From: FEN-1350 sp964386005
Lineage (GTDB): Bacteria > Planctomycetota > Phycisphaerae > Sedimentisphaerales > Anaerohalosphaeraceae
Length of the DNA: 64,000 bases
Direction of reading: 5' to 3'
NCBI GenBank assembly: GCA_964386005.1
Contig: CAYLSB010000003.1
Location: 59,057 to 123,056 of the forward strand
Shown here: piece by piece, positions 8,513 to 17,226 of the stretch
How the letters are laid out: each line of letters opens with the position of its first letter
Numbering within the stretch: position 1 is the first letter of the stretch
Position numbers and translations under genes: made by a program
The notes under the pieces: model-generated
What the model was told of the DNA's origin: nothing
Databases searched by the model: none
The model's input: the letters and a program-made list of their open reading frames with translations, nothing else

Positions 8513-11500
8513 TCAGGGTCTGATTTCACGAAGCTTGATGTTTCGAAAGGCAACGGTTCCCGGATGATCTTGCAGGAGGATTCGCGATGGTCCCAGCGGG
8601 GCGAAACCCGCCATATTTTTGAATTTGCTTGCGGCGATCCACCGGGCGAATTCGGGACTATTGCGATCGCAGTCAACGACCTTACGGCCGTTGAGCCAGT
8701 GCTCGAGGTGTGAGCCCTTGACGACAATCCGGATATGGTTCCACTGGCCGACGGGAACGGATTGCGGATTGTCCGGGGCCTTGATGTCGTAGAGGGCCCC
8801 GATGGTCTGCTTGTCACTGAGCTTTTCGCCTCTGACTTTCCAGCCGCTGTCGTCGATGAGCTGGTACTCCAGTCCGATGCCGCCGCCCTGCTTGCGCGAC
8901 AGTTCGTCGCTGACAAGATACTTGATGCCGCTGTTGGAGGCCGGCCCGAGGCGACATTCGAGCGACAACTCGAAATCGCCGAAGGTCGCTTCAGTGACGA
9001 TATCCCCCCCACCGCGCTGCGCGGGATCTTCGGGTGGATTACCGATGATCATGCCGTCGCGGACGATCCAGCCCTTTTTCGGAAAGGCGTCGGAATTGAT
9101 TCCCCGCCAGCCGGTAAACGTCTTGCCGTCAAACAATAATTTCCAGCCCTCCTGCTGTTCCTTCGGCGAAAGGGCGTTGATGATGGCCGAATCGGTTGTC
9201 AATGTTACGGGGGCTACTTTCAGTTCCGTTGTCGCCGCCTTCAATCCCTCCGACGCGGCCGTCACCTTGACCGTTCCGGATTGTCCATACAGGGAACGAA
9301 CAATCAACATGGCCTTGCCATGAAAGAGAGGATGCTCCGAATCTGTGAACACATCCAGTGACATCGGATCACCGTTGCCGACCGCCGCGATCGTTGCCGG
9401 GCCTTCGATGGTGAAGGCAATTTTGTTGTCCGCCAGCGGGCAGACGGTGCCCTTGTCGTCGAGGGCTTCGACGAGGATGTAGGAGAGGTCTTCGCCGGTG
9501 TCGGAAAGCTGTGTACGGTCGGGAGTCAGACGAATGGAGGCCGGGGCGCCTGCGGTCCGCATGACGGCCTCGCCGATCTTCGTCTGGCCCTTGTAGGCGA
9601 CGGCCTTGAGTTCGCCTGGCTCATAGGGGACTTCCATCCAGCGGAGGCGATATTTGCCGACGGCGCCGTAGAAGGAGTTGTCGGCCGGTTCTTTGAGTTT
9701 GCTGACACGGCCGAGAGATTTGCCGTTGAGGAACAGCTCCGCCGAGTCGCCGTTGGTATAAACGAAGACGGGGACGGGCTGGCCGATGCAGTCGGGCCAG
9801 TTCCAGTGCGGGAGGATGTGTATTGTGGTTATATCGGGCCGCCAATAGCTGCGATAGAGGAAATAGCGGTCCTTGGGGATGCCGCACAGATCGACGATGC
9901 CGAAATAGGAGCTGCGGGCCTCTTTGCCGAAGGGGGTCGGCTCGCCGAGATAATCAAATCCCGTCCAGACAAACTCCCCGGCCACAAAGCGGTCGCGTTC
10001 GAGGAGGTCGAACTCGCGGTCGGCGATATCGGACCAGTCGGCGGAGTTGTAGTCGTAGGAATCGACCTGGAACTTTTTGGAATACTGGGTCTTTTTGGTC
10101 GGAAGCGGAAGTTCGTAGAAACCATAGGTACTCAGGGCCGAGGCCGACTCGCTGTAAACGATTGGTTTGTCGGGGTATTTGGCGCGGGCCCTGGCGTAAC
10201 GGCGGCCATAGTTCCAGCCGGTCAGGTCCAGCGAGTCGATGATCTTGAGGTCCGCCGTCTGGGGGATGTGGCAGGCCATACCGACGGGACGGGTGAGGTC
10301 GTATTTTCGGATAAAGTCGCCCATGAATTTGACATTTTCGGGCGTCATGCCGTTCTTGTCGTAGGGGAAGTTGTTGATCTCGTTGGCGATCGACCAGACC
10401 ACGATGCTCGGATGATTGCGGTCGCGCATCACAAAATTGCGAATCTGTTTTTCGCCGAATTCCTCCAGCGGTTCGCCTCGGACCCGATCGGCCGTGGCAT
10501 CCCACTTATCGAAGCACTCATCCCACACCACAAAGCCCATCCGATCGCACAGATCCAGCAGCTCCGGCGCGGGCGGATTGTGGCTCGTCCGGATGGCGTT
10601 GACGCCCATATCCCGCATGATCTCCAGTTGTCGCTCCATCGCCCTCGGGAAAAACGCCCCGCCCAGCGGCCCCTGATCATGATGCAGACAGACTCCATAG
10701 AGCTGCACCCGTCGCCCGTTTAGGTGGAACCCATCGTCAGCTTTGAATTCGAATGTGCGAATTCCAAAGGGTGTCAGAACGGCATCGATAAGTTTTCCCC
10801 CGATCCGGATCTCGGTCCTGGCCGTATAGAGCCTGGGACTTTTGATATCCCAACGTTGTGGATTTGCAAACTTTATAATCTGTTCCGTTTTCTGGTCCGA
10901 CCGGGCTCGTAAAACCATTTCGGTTTCGATCACGGCTATTGCAGTGTGATCCGGATCGACCACCTCGGTTGCAATCGTCGCTTTCACCTCTTTGCCCAGA
11001 TCATTGTCCACCGCCGTCTGAATCCGCACCGTCGCCTCGTTATCCTTCACCTGCGGCGTAGTCACATAGACTCCCCAATTCGCCACATGTACCGGATCGC
11101 AGATCGTCATCGTCACCTTCCGATAGATTCCCGCCCCGGGATACCATCGCGTACCGTGTTTCCGGGTGTCGGCACGCACCGCCACGACATTTTTTTGGCC
11201 GAACCTCACATACGGCGTCGCATCCACGCGAAACGACATATATCCATAATCCCACTCGCCGGCGAGTTGGCCGTTCACATACACCTGTGGAAACGCCATC
11301 ACGCCGTCAAAATCCAGATACACTCGCTTCCCTCCATCCTCCGCATTCAGCGTAAATGCTTTTCGATACCATCCCACGCCCCGCCAAGGCAATTTACCCG
11401 CCCAGCCGTTTTCCTTCGGATCGAAGGGGCCAGAGATGGCCCAGTCGTGTGGCAACTGAACCGCCTGCCACTGGGAATCATCGAACTCGGGCAGTGCCGC

Positions 11501-12859
11501 CGACGCATCCAACTCGCCCTTGACAAAACGCCAATCTCGATTGAAGTTCATCGATACCCGGCCGGTTATCGGGGCTTGATCCTTGTTTTTTTCCACAGGG
11601 GCCGTTTTAATATGCATATCCGCAAACGCGATATATTGCTGCCAATCATAATTCGTTACATCATGTACTCCTGTCCGTACATGATATCCGATCCTACCGT
11701 GAACCGGCTGGTTTACCGCCGGCCACTCTTCGGCCGGTAATCCCTCCAGACCCAGCAGCCGATACACCGGTTCGGCCGCCTTGGCCGCGAGAAACTCTCC
11801 CTTGGGATCGGCCCATCGGTCTTCCACAGCGCTGGCTACATACACCGGCCGCGGCGCCATGAGCGCAATCAGCATGTGCTGGTCGAAAGGAATCTCATTC
11901 TCACGATCGTTGTATTTTTTGTAGTTGGCACAGAACCAATGCGGAAACGCGGTGTTGATCCGTGTGGTTGTTTCGCCAAAACATCGACGAGCCAGCGCCG
12001 CCCCGCCCTCGCCCGAATTATTACTGATCACGATCGCGAATCGTTCATCCGTTGCCCCCGCCCACAGCGAGGTCTTGCCGAGGCGCGAATGACCCATCAC
12101 CGCCACTCGCTTGGAGTCAATTTCCTTGTCGGTCTCAAAGTAGTCCATCGCCCGGCTCAATCCCCACGCCCACGCCGCGATCGACGTGAAATTGTCGCCC
12201 CGTCCCTGCATGTCCGGATAGAGCGCATGAACGCCGTTCTTGAATCCGTCATCATGATCAGGATCGATGTCGCCGTAATAGATCGTCGCAACGCCGTATC
12301 CCTTCGCCAGGATCATCTCCACCGGCCATCGCTTCGACGCCGCACCTCGACTGGCTTCAGTCGCCCGCTCCTTCTCCACCCCCGGATACGACGCCCGGAT
12401 CCAGCTCGTTGAAAGCCGAATCTCCGGATCCGTATGAATCGTATGGTTCCCCTGGAAATTCAACCCGACAAACAACGGCACCGGCCGATCGATGCCATTC
12501 GGAAGGTACATCAGGATGTCCATCCGCGGGCCATCCGCGGCCCCGGTGAAATAGACCGTCACTTGCCGCCGGGTCGCCTTGCCATCCAGGGCCTTAACAT
12601 CGTTATCAAATACCTTGAATGTCATCTTTTCAGGCCGACCCGGTGATCGCCCGTACATCTGGCTCGCAAACAAATCCAGTATCTCCGCCCGACGCTTTGG
12701 CCATTGTTCCGGCTTGCTCACCCTCGTTCCGTCCGCCATGGTCAGCGGATCCGGCAGCGTATAGGTAGGAACCTTCGATTCATCGTAGTTCTGGCCAAAT
12801 GCCGGAGGAATCATTCCGGCAATCCAACAGAGAATCAGGATGGAATTCATTCGTGTCAT
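8513..12859 (-). CDS. Secreted CE15 glucuronoyl esterase-GH2 glycosidase-DUF1080 fusion
   Basis: 1448-residue exported multidomain carbohydrate-active protein; the signal peptide ends near FGQNYDES (about 22). Domain 1 (about 30-425) is a CE15 glucuronoyl-esterase-type alpha/beta hydrolase with GHSRLGK (Ser258), a nearby acid (Glu284 in NNSGEGG) and His399 in GYHVRTGVHD. Domain 2 (about 435-1225) is a GH2 glycosidase: sugar-binding domain from NRDWRF, acid/base Glu827 in WSIANEI, nucleophile Glu904 in VYSESAS, then DUF4982-like and Ig-like tails. Domain 3 (1231-1448) is DUF1080/3-keto-disaccharide hydrolase (GWKLLFDGKTFTGWRG). The joined activities suggest removal of ester-linked uronic acid decorations together with hydrolysis of the sugar chain. 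An in-frame ATG at 12850 is an alternative start. Substrate unknown. Confidence 0.93.
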   Translation of the reverse strand: MTRMNSILILCWIAGMIPPAFGQNYDESKVPTYTLPDPLTMADGTRVSKPEQWPKRRAEILDLFASQMYGRSPGRPEKMTFKVFDNDVKALDGKATRRQVTVYFTGAADGPRMDILMYLPNGIDRPVPLFVGLNFQGNHTIHTDPEIRLSTSWIRASYPGVEKERATEASRGAASKRWPVEMILAKGYGVATIYYGDIDPDHDDGFKNGVHALYPDMQGRGDNFTSIAAWAWGLSRAMDYFETDKEIDSKRVAVMGHSRLGKTSLWAGATDERFAIVISNNSGEGGAALARRCFGETTTRINTAFPHWFCANYKKYNDRENEIPFDQHMLIALMAPRPVYVASAVEDRWADPKGEFLAAKAAEPVYRLLGLEGLPAEEWPAVNQPVHGRIGYHVRTGVHDVTNYDWQQYIAFADMHIKTAPVEKNKDQAPITGRVSMNFNRDWRFVKGELDASAALPEFDDSQWQAVQLPHDWAISGPFDPKENGWAGKLPWRGVGWYRKAFTLNAEDGGKRVYLDFDGVMAFPQVYVNGQLAGEWDYGYMSFRVDATPYVRFGQKNVVAVRADTRKHGTRWYPGAGIYRKVTMTICDPVHVANWGVYVTTPQVKDNEATVRIQTAVDNDLGKEVKATIATEVVDPDHTAIAVIETEMVLRARSDQKTEQIIKFANPQRWDIKSPRLYTARTEIRIGGKLIDAVLTPFGIRTFEFKADDGFHLNGRRVQLYGVCLHHDQGPLGGAFFPRAMERQLEIMRDMGVNAIRTSHNPPAPELLDLCDRMGFVVWDECFDKWDATADRVRGEPLEEFGEKQIRNFVMRDRNHPSIVVWSIANEINNFPYDKNGMTPENVKFMGDFIRKYDLTRPVGMACHIPQTADLKIIDSLDLTGWNYGRRYARARAKYPDKPIVYSESASALSTYGFYELPLPTKKTQYSKKFQVDSYDYNSADWSDIADREFDLLERDRFVAGEFVWTGFDYLGEPTPFGKEARSSYFGIVDLCGIPKDRYFLYRSYWRPDITTIHILPHWNWPDCIGQPVPVFVYTNGDSAELFLNGKSLGRVSKLKEPADNSFYGAVGKYRLRWMEVPYEPGELKAVAYKGQTKIGEAVMRTAGAPASIRLTPDRTQLSDTGEDLSYILVEALDDKGTVCPLADNKIAFTIEGPATIAAVGNGDPMSLDVFTDSEHPLFHGKAMLIVRSLYGQSGTVKVTAASEGLKAATTELKVAPVTLTTDSAIINALSPKEQQEGWKLLFDGKTFTGWRGINSDAFPKKGWIVRDGMIIGNPPEDPAQRGGGDIVTEATFGDFELSLECRLGPASNSGIKYLVSDELSRKQGGGIGLEYQLIDDSGWKVRGEKLSDKQTIGALYDIKAPDNPQSVPVGQWNHIRIVVKGSHLEHWLNGRKVVDCDRNSPEFARWIAASKFKNMAGFAPLGPSRILLQDHPGTVAFRNIKLREIRP

Positions 12860-12889
12860 GGTCGTATCCGCCCAATATATTCAAACAGG

Positions 12890-12926
12890 AAAAAGGGCCA
12901 CAGACACCCTCGGTACCTGTGGCCCT
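12890..12926 (-). terminator. Rho-independent terminator of the Gfo/Idh oxidoreductase gene
   Basis: On the minus strand a 10-bp stem (AGGGCCACAG with CTGTGGCCCT), 13-base loop, then TTTTT at 12894-12890. It lies 26 bases past the Gfo/Idh stop codon and just before the CE15-GH2 gene, so the two genes are probably transcribed separately. Confidence 0.85.
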
Positions 12927-12952
12927 GGATCACATTCGCTATATCCCGTCAC

Positions 12953-14338
12953 TTACACCTTGTCCGGCACCACGAACGGAGCCCGGTACTTCCGGGTCAG
13001 CATCGTATCGGCATCGGAATCCTCGACGAATTTCTCCGCCTTGCCGTCGAACGTCAACTGTCGATTGAGACGATAGGCGATATTCGCCAGATGCGGCAGA
13101 CAAGTGGACATGTGCCCCACTTCGATATCGCAGGTCAGCATTTCTTTCTTGTTGGCCCGCAGGGCATTGACAAAGTTCTCAAAGTGAGCATCGGCCCCGG
13201 ATCCGCCCAGATTCATCGGATCGGCCGCCGGTTCTGCCGACGTCGAACTCGGACCCGGTTCGTTCCTGCGCCCCATAAACGTCTTCCACGTGCTTCCGTC
13301 AATCTGCATCCAGCCCTCGGTGCCGTAGAACAGGTTGCCGATCTTCACATCCGGCTCGCCGTGGGTATAAAGCCCGCGGGTACCGAACTCCAGAATCGTA
13401 CCGTCGGCATATTCAAACAGCGACGTCTGCGTATTCGGCGTCTCCTGCGTACATTCGTTTTCAAACTTGTAATATCCGCCGAATGAACTGATCCGAACAG
13501 GGTGCTCAGCTTTGTTCAGGCCCCATCGCGCCACGTCAAACTGGTGCGGTCCCTGGTTTCCGGTATCGCCGTTGCCCGTGTTCCAGTGCCAATGCCAGTT
13601 ATAATGGCACTTGCCTTCGTTATACGGGAACATATCGGCAGGTCCTACCCACAGATCCCAGTGCAGTTCTTTTGGCGGTTGCGTGTCCGGGAATTTTTTG
13701 AAAGCGTCCCGCGGCTTGAAGCACAGCCCGCGCGCCATATAAATGCGCCCGAGCTTGCCGCTCCGCAGGAATTCCATCGCTCCGCGAACATTTTTGATGC
13801 TGCGGTTCTGGAACCCCACCTCGACGAAGCGGTCATACTTCCTCGCCGCCTCGACCATCTTGCGGCCTTCGAAAATATTGTGCGAAGCGGGTTTTTCGAC
13901 ATACACATGCTTGCCCGCCTGACACGCCCAGATGGTTCCCAGGGCATGCCAGTAATTCGGCATCGCGATGGCCACGGCGTCGATTTCCTTGTCTTCAAAC
14001 ACCTTGCGGAGATCATATTCCGTGACCGGCCGCTTGCCCGTCTTTTTCTCAAACGCATCGGCCCGACGGTTCAGAATCTTTTCGTCGCAGTCGCACAGGG
14101 TTTTGATCCGAACGCCTTTGATATCCGCAAATCCGTCAATCAGACCGCTGCCCCGGCCGTTGATCCCGATGACCGCCATCACAATCTGATCGTTCGGACC
14201 GAACGCTTTGCTCTCCGCGGCGACAAGGGATTGATTGGCACAGGAAGCTAACGCCCCAACCGCGACCGCCCCGGCGGCTACCTGGGAACCTTTACGCAAA
14301 AAATCACGGCGGGAAATTGCGGGTTGTATGGATGACAT
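12953..14338 (-). CDS. Tat-exported Gfo/Idh/MocA family oxidoreductase
   Basis: 461-residue NAD(P)-dependent sugar dehydrogenase-type protein. The N-terminus has a twin-arginine signal (SRRDFLRKGSQ) followed by an Ala-rich hydrophobic stretch and ASCANQ. A lipobox-like Cys is present, so it could be periplasmic or lipid-anchored. The Rossmann fold is seen from VMAVIGINGRGSG, and the family Lys in VEKPASHN is intact, followed by VEVGFQNRS. Typical length for secreted planctomycete and Bacteroides relatives. It is next to a DUF1080-containing fusion, which suggests a role in oxidising glycosides to 3-keto forms for later cleavage. A strong terminator follows the gene. Confidence 0.93.
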   Translation of the reverse strand: MSSIQPAISRRDFLRKGSQVAAGAVAVGALASCANQSLVAAESKAFGPNDQIVMAVIGINGRGSGLIDGFADIKGVRIKTLCDCDEKILNRRADAFEKKTGKRPVTEYDLRKVFEDKEIDAVAIAMPNYWHALGTIWACQAGKHVYVEKPASHNIFEGRKMVEAARKYDRFVEVGFQNRSIKNVRGAMEFLRSGKLGRIYMARGLCFKPRDAFKKFPDTQPPKELHWDLWVGPADMFPYNEGKCHYNWHWHWNTGNGDTGNQGPHQFDVARWGLNKAEHPVRISSFGGYYKFENECTQETPNTQTSLFEYADGTILEFGTRGLYTHGEPDVKIGNLFYGTEGWMQIDGSTWKTFMGRRNEPGPSSTSAEPAADPMNLGGSGADAHFENFVNALRANKKEMLTCDIEVGHMSTCLPHLANIAYRLNRQLTFDGKAEKFVEDSDADTMLTRKYRAPFVVPDKV

Positions 14339-14357
14339 ACGCTCTACTCCTAATTCG

Positions 14358-14377
14358 ATACTCAGGTTTTGTTATGG
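14358..14377 (-). promoter_or_regulatory. Shared upstream motif, copy 2
   Basis: Minus-strand core CCATAACAAAACCTGAG, 19 bases before the Gfo/Idh ATG, matching the copy at 8399-8418 at 17 of 20 positions. The rest of the gap towards the tRNA promoter (14378-14658) shows nothing I can assign. Confidence 0.35.
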
Positions 14378-14658
14378 CCGACGGGTCACATCCGGGACCC
14401 ATTGACCTTCAGACCGACGTCGTTTATCGAGTCATGCTATCGAATGCCCTCCGACTTGTCAAACCGTTTCTGTCGCAAATCGAAGAATTCGATGTCGTAT
14501 TTTCATGAATTCTTCATCATTTCACGACACATCTGCCGTGGACAAAGAGCATCGAATCCGACCTCCTTCCGCCTTTATATTCGTAGGATCCGGCGGTTGA
14601 TGGTCAACCCTCGCCATCATCGGAAGGGACAGGCGGGCTTTTTCCGGTTCGATTGGAT

Positions 14659-14702
14659 CGGTCGATCTTTTATGTTGCATGATCGACCGTTTCTGGTATG
14701 AT
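14659..14702 (+). promoter_or_regulatory. tRNA-Ser promoter overlapped by an inverted repeat
   Basis: TTGCAT (14675-14680), 16-base spacer, TATGAT (14697-14702), about 43 bases before the tRNA. A 9-bp inverted repeat CGGTCGATC (14659-14667) / GATCGACCG (14681-14689) flanks the -35 box and fills half the spacer, so it could be an operator or a cruciform. Confidence 0.5.
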
Positions 14703-14744
14703 TCCCCCTCGATACCGACGGCACGCCGTCGGGATATCGTCACT

Positions 14745-14832
14745 GGAGAGGTGTCCGAGTGGCTTAAGGAGCAGCCTTGGAAAGGCTGTGTAGGGCTTGT
14801 CTCTACCGTGGGTTCGAATCCCACCCTCTCCG
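14745..14832 (+). tRNA. tRNA-Ser (anticodon GGA)
   Basis: Acceptor stem GGAGAGG (14745-14751) pairs with CCTCTCC (14825-14831), with G as discriminator base. The anticodon stem CAGCC/GGCTG (14772-14776/14784-14788) encloses loop TTGGAAA with anticodon GGA at 14779-14781. A long class II variable arm and the T-arm GGTTCGAATCC are present. CCA is not encoded, so it must be added after transcription. Confidence 0.97.
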
Positions 14833-14985
14833 GTTTTCCTTTGATGTATGCAATCGTACCGATTCGGATTGGAAAATCGACTCCTTGTAGATCGCCCCCT
14901 TTTTGTTGACTCCCTCGTTTCCCTTATCGGGCTTGATTTTGTTTCGTCGGGTGATCCTGCACGTTCCATCTTGCATCCTAATATT

Positions 14986-16545
14986 TTACCCTCCAAATTG
15001 TCTGGATAATTCATTGAAATCGCGAAGATCGATTCTGCCGTCGGGAAACATATCTTCGGTCCATGGAATTTCTTCGGGATTCGATTGCATCCAATGTTCC
15101 AGGAGGATATTCAGGTCAATCAGATCGACCGTGCCATTCTTGTCCAGGTCGGCGGTTCTTCGGGAAGCCAATAGGAATCGAAACGCGCCGTCCAGATTCA
15201 ATCGTCCGTATCCGGATTCATTGTCCGGTCCCGCCATCCCCATATCGATCGCTGCGTCCATCAGGGAGGATCGGATTTCGGCGGGGCCGGCCTGGGGAAA
15301 CGAGCTGAGAAGCACGGCGGCGGCGCCGCTGACGTGAGCGGCCGCAAACGACGTACCCGTCACATAATTCCGCGCGGAAAGAAAAATTCCCCCCAGCGTA
15401 AGATCACATGTAAGAATATCGGTTCCCGGCGCCACCAGCGATGGGAATAGACCTCCATCGCAACTGCCGGGCCCCCGACTGCTAAACGAGGGGATCGACA
15501 TCCCGGCATTCACGGCGCCAACCGAGAGCACCTCGGGATAGTTGGCCGGGCTTATGCCCGATCCTTCGCCAGGTCCCGAATTCCCGGCCGCAAAAATCAC
15601 GATGATTCCCGCGGCATTCAAAACGGCTATGTCCTCCTTGAATTCGAGGATACATTCGCCGGGGCGATCGGTCAGACCCCAGGAATTGTTGACGATATCC
15701 GGCTGATCGGCCGTGTTCGGATCGTTGTCCGGATCCAATAGCCATTGCAGCGCACGATGAATCCCGACAAGATCCGCGGCGCTGGTCCGATCAAAAATCC
15801 GAGCGGCAATCCATGTACAACGCGGGGCCACGCCGATCGGAGAACCCAGTTCATCGCCCCCACAGATAATGCCCATGACCTGGGTTCCGTGGCCATGCAA
15901 ATCGACCGGATGATCGGACTTGTCCAGGGCGTCAAACCAGCTATTCGAGCCCCCTCGCCAGGATCGCTGCAGCGCCGGATGGAATAGATCCACACCGGTA
16001 TCCACCGCGGCCACGACGATTCCCTGCCCCGAGTAACCCCGTCGCCACAGCTTTTCAGCCGCGATCGCATCGAGATTCCAGCCGTCATACGCCGGCGGCG
16101 GCGCAGGGGATTCAAATGATAGAGGTATTTTTGTATTCACTGTCACCCGTTCAACCTCCGGGTGTCGGGTTACGAGATCAACGATTCCCGCAGGGACAAC
16201 GGCCGTGACCGCATGAATATGCCACAGTTCCCCGGCGGACGGATCATACCGCCGGATCCAATGCAGAAATTCATTTCGCCGGCGTTGCCCGTGTGATCGC
16301 AACGTGCCGATCAGCCGATTGCCGGCATGTCTCCGGTCGATTCTGTTCGGGCCTGCCGGTTCCTTATCGATCGAAAATCGCTGGGATAAACGAATGATGA
16401 TGGAAACGCTTGAATGGTCGGGATCCGCTTGTGGAAGGAGCGGTCTTTGCGAAAAGGAACGAACCTCTTCGGCCATGAGAATCGAAGGATACATTCCCAG
16501 CGCAAAGATGCCGACGAAAGCAAAATAGGTTTTACGCCTCCTCAT
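14986..16545 (-). CDS. Secreted subtilisin-like (S8) serine protease with dockerin-like tail
   Basis: 519 residues with a signal peptide (cleavage near MAEE, about 25). A propeptide-like region runs to about 155. The S8 domain has Asp182 in AAVDTGVD, His219 in HGHGTQVMG, oxyanion region FAAGNSGPG (about 318-326) and Ser399 in GTSFAAAH, so the triad is complete. The C-terminus (about 450-519) has two Asp-rich helix-loop repeats, DLDKNGTVDLIDLNILLEHW and DGRIDLRDFNELSRQF, of the dockerin-like Ca-binding type also found in four other secreted proteins here. The gene begins directly after the stop codon of the lipoprotein gene, so the two are co-transcribed and possibly act together at the cell surface. 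Confidence 0.93.
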   Translation of the reverse strand: MRRRKTYFAFVGIFALGMYPSILMAEEVRSFSQRPLLPQADPDHSSVSIIIRLSQRFSIDKEPAGPNRIDRRHAGNRLIGTLRSHGQRRRNEFLHWIRRYDPSAGELWHIHAVTAVVPAGIVDLVTRHPEVERVTVNTKIPLSFESPAPPPAYDGWNLDAIAAEKLWRRGYSGQGIVVAAVDTGVDLFHPALQRSWRGGSNSWFDALDKSDHPVDLHGHGTQVMGIICGGDELGSPIGVAPRCTWIAARIFDRTSAADLVGIHRALQWLLDPDNDPNTADQPDIVNNSWGLTDRPGECILEFKEDIAVLNAAGIIVIFAAGNSGPGEGSGISPANYPEVLSVGAVNAGMSIPSFSSRGPGSCDGGLFPSLVAPGTDILTCDLTLGGIFLSARNYVTGTSFAAAHVSGAAAVLLSSFPQAGPAEIRSSLMDAAIDMGMAGPDNESGYGRLNLDGAFRFLLASRRTADLDKNGTVDLIDLNILLEHWMQSNPEEIPWTEDMFPDGRIDLRDFNELSRQFGG

Positions 16546-17067
16546 CTACTGAACCATGATATCCCTGATTTCTGTTTCTCCCATAACGACGGTAACTTTT
16601 TTTCCGGATTGGATGAACCGCCCGGGATTGGCAAACATGACGAAATAGATTCGACCTTGAATCGGCGGGTCGGTATTTTGCCGCAGTGCCCCGACTTTGG
16701 GAGGTCTCGGCACGATGAGGCGAGCCCCCGATTCGGGATCGATAAGATAGGTATCGATCCCTTTACCAAAGAAGCCGGCCGCTCGATCCGGATCGGTTAC
16801 ACGGAAACGAAAGTCCAGCATATAACCGCTCGCGGACAGGCGAAGCCCCTTGACTTCGATCCCCATGTCCGATGAGGAGTCCACTTCGGATTCCGTCCTC
16901 TCGCCCGAAGGGGACGCTTCGGATGACGGTCGGCAACCGTAATTCAGCGGAACAACCAAACCGAGGAAAACAGCGGTTACGATTCGGATCCATGCAGAGC
17001 GCCATTCGATTCTCCCCTGGAGAGCTACCGTTGACCGGCGTCGTATTTGGGTCTTTGCGTTTTTCAT
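16546..17067 (-). CDS. Putative lipoprotein, unknown function
   Basis: 173-residue protein starting at ATG 17067, preceded by AGAGG six bases upstream; a longer in-frame reading from 17169 crosses a hairpin and is not favoured. After a basic N-terminus, a hydrophobic stretch ends in LNYGCRPSS, a plausible lipobox Cys, then a Ser/Glu-rich linker. The C-terminal domain (about 75-173, from GIEVKGLRLSASGYMLDFRF) looks beta-rich and unassigned. It ends in TAG immediately before the protease ATG. Function unknown; it may tether or modulate the protease. Confidence 0.75.
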   Translation of the reverse strand: MKNAKTQIRRRSTVALQGRIEWRSAWIRIVTAVFLGLVVPLNYGCRPSSEASPSGERTESEVDSSSDMGIEVKGLRLSASGYMLDFRFRVTDPDRAAGFFGKGIDTYLIDPESGARLIVPRPPKVGALRQNTDPPIQGRIYFVMFANPGRFIQSGKKVTVVMGETEIRDIMVQ

Positions 17068-17100
17068 TTTTTCCTCTGCACTCTCCCGTTTGAGGATGCG

Positions 17101-17128
17101 GCAGCCCGTATCTTCTGATACGGGCCGC
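17101..17128. other. Strong hairpin between the redox operon and the lipoprotein gene
   Basis: Perfect 9-bp inverted repeat GCCCGTATC (17104-17112) / GATACGGGC (17117-17125) with a 4-base loop and partial extension by flanking GC pairs. It lies about 100 bases past the stop of the multicopper-oxidase-like gene and 37 bases before the lipoprotein start. No T-run follows on either strand, so it may be a processing or Rho-associated structure, or sit in the 5' leader. Confidence 0.5.
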
Positions 17129-17226
17129 CACATTTGGCAGGAGAGGAATTTAACAGTCATCGACTGCACTGTGCATTATACCATATTTCAGCATCCATTT
17201 CTCGAATCTGCGTCGCCCCAACATAA

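Noticed and set aside
12800..12820. GCCGGA/TCCGGC inverted repeat as a terminator
   Set aside because: Lies inside the signal-peptide coding region of the CE15-GH2-DUF1080 gene; chance pairing in GC-rich coding DNA.
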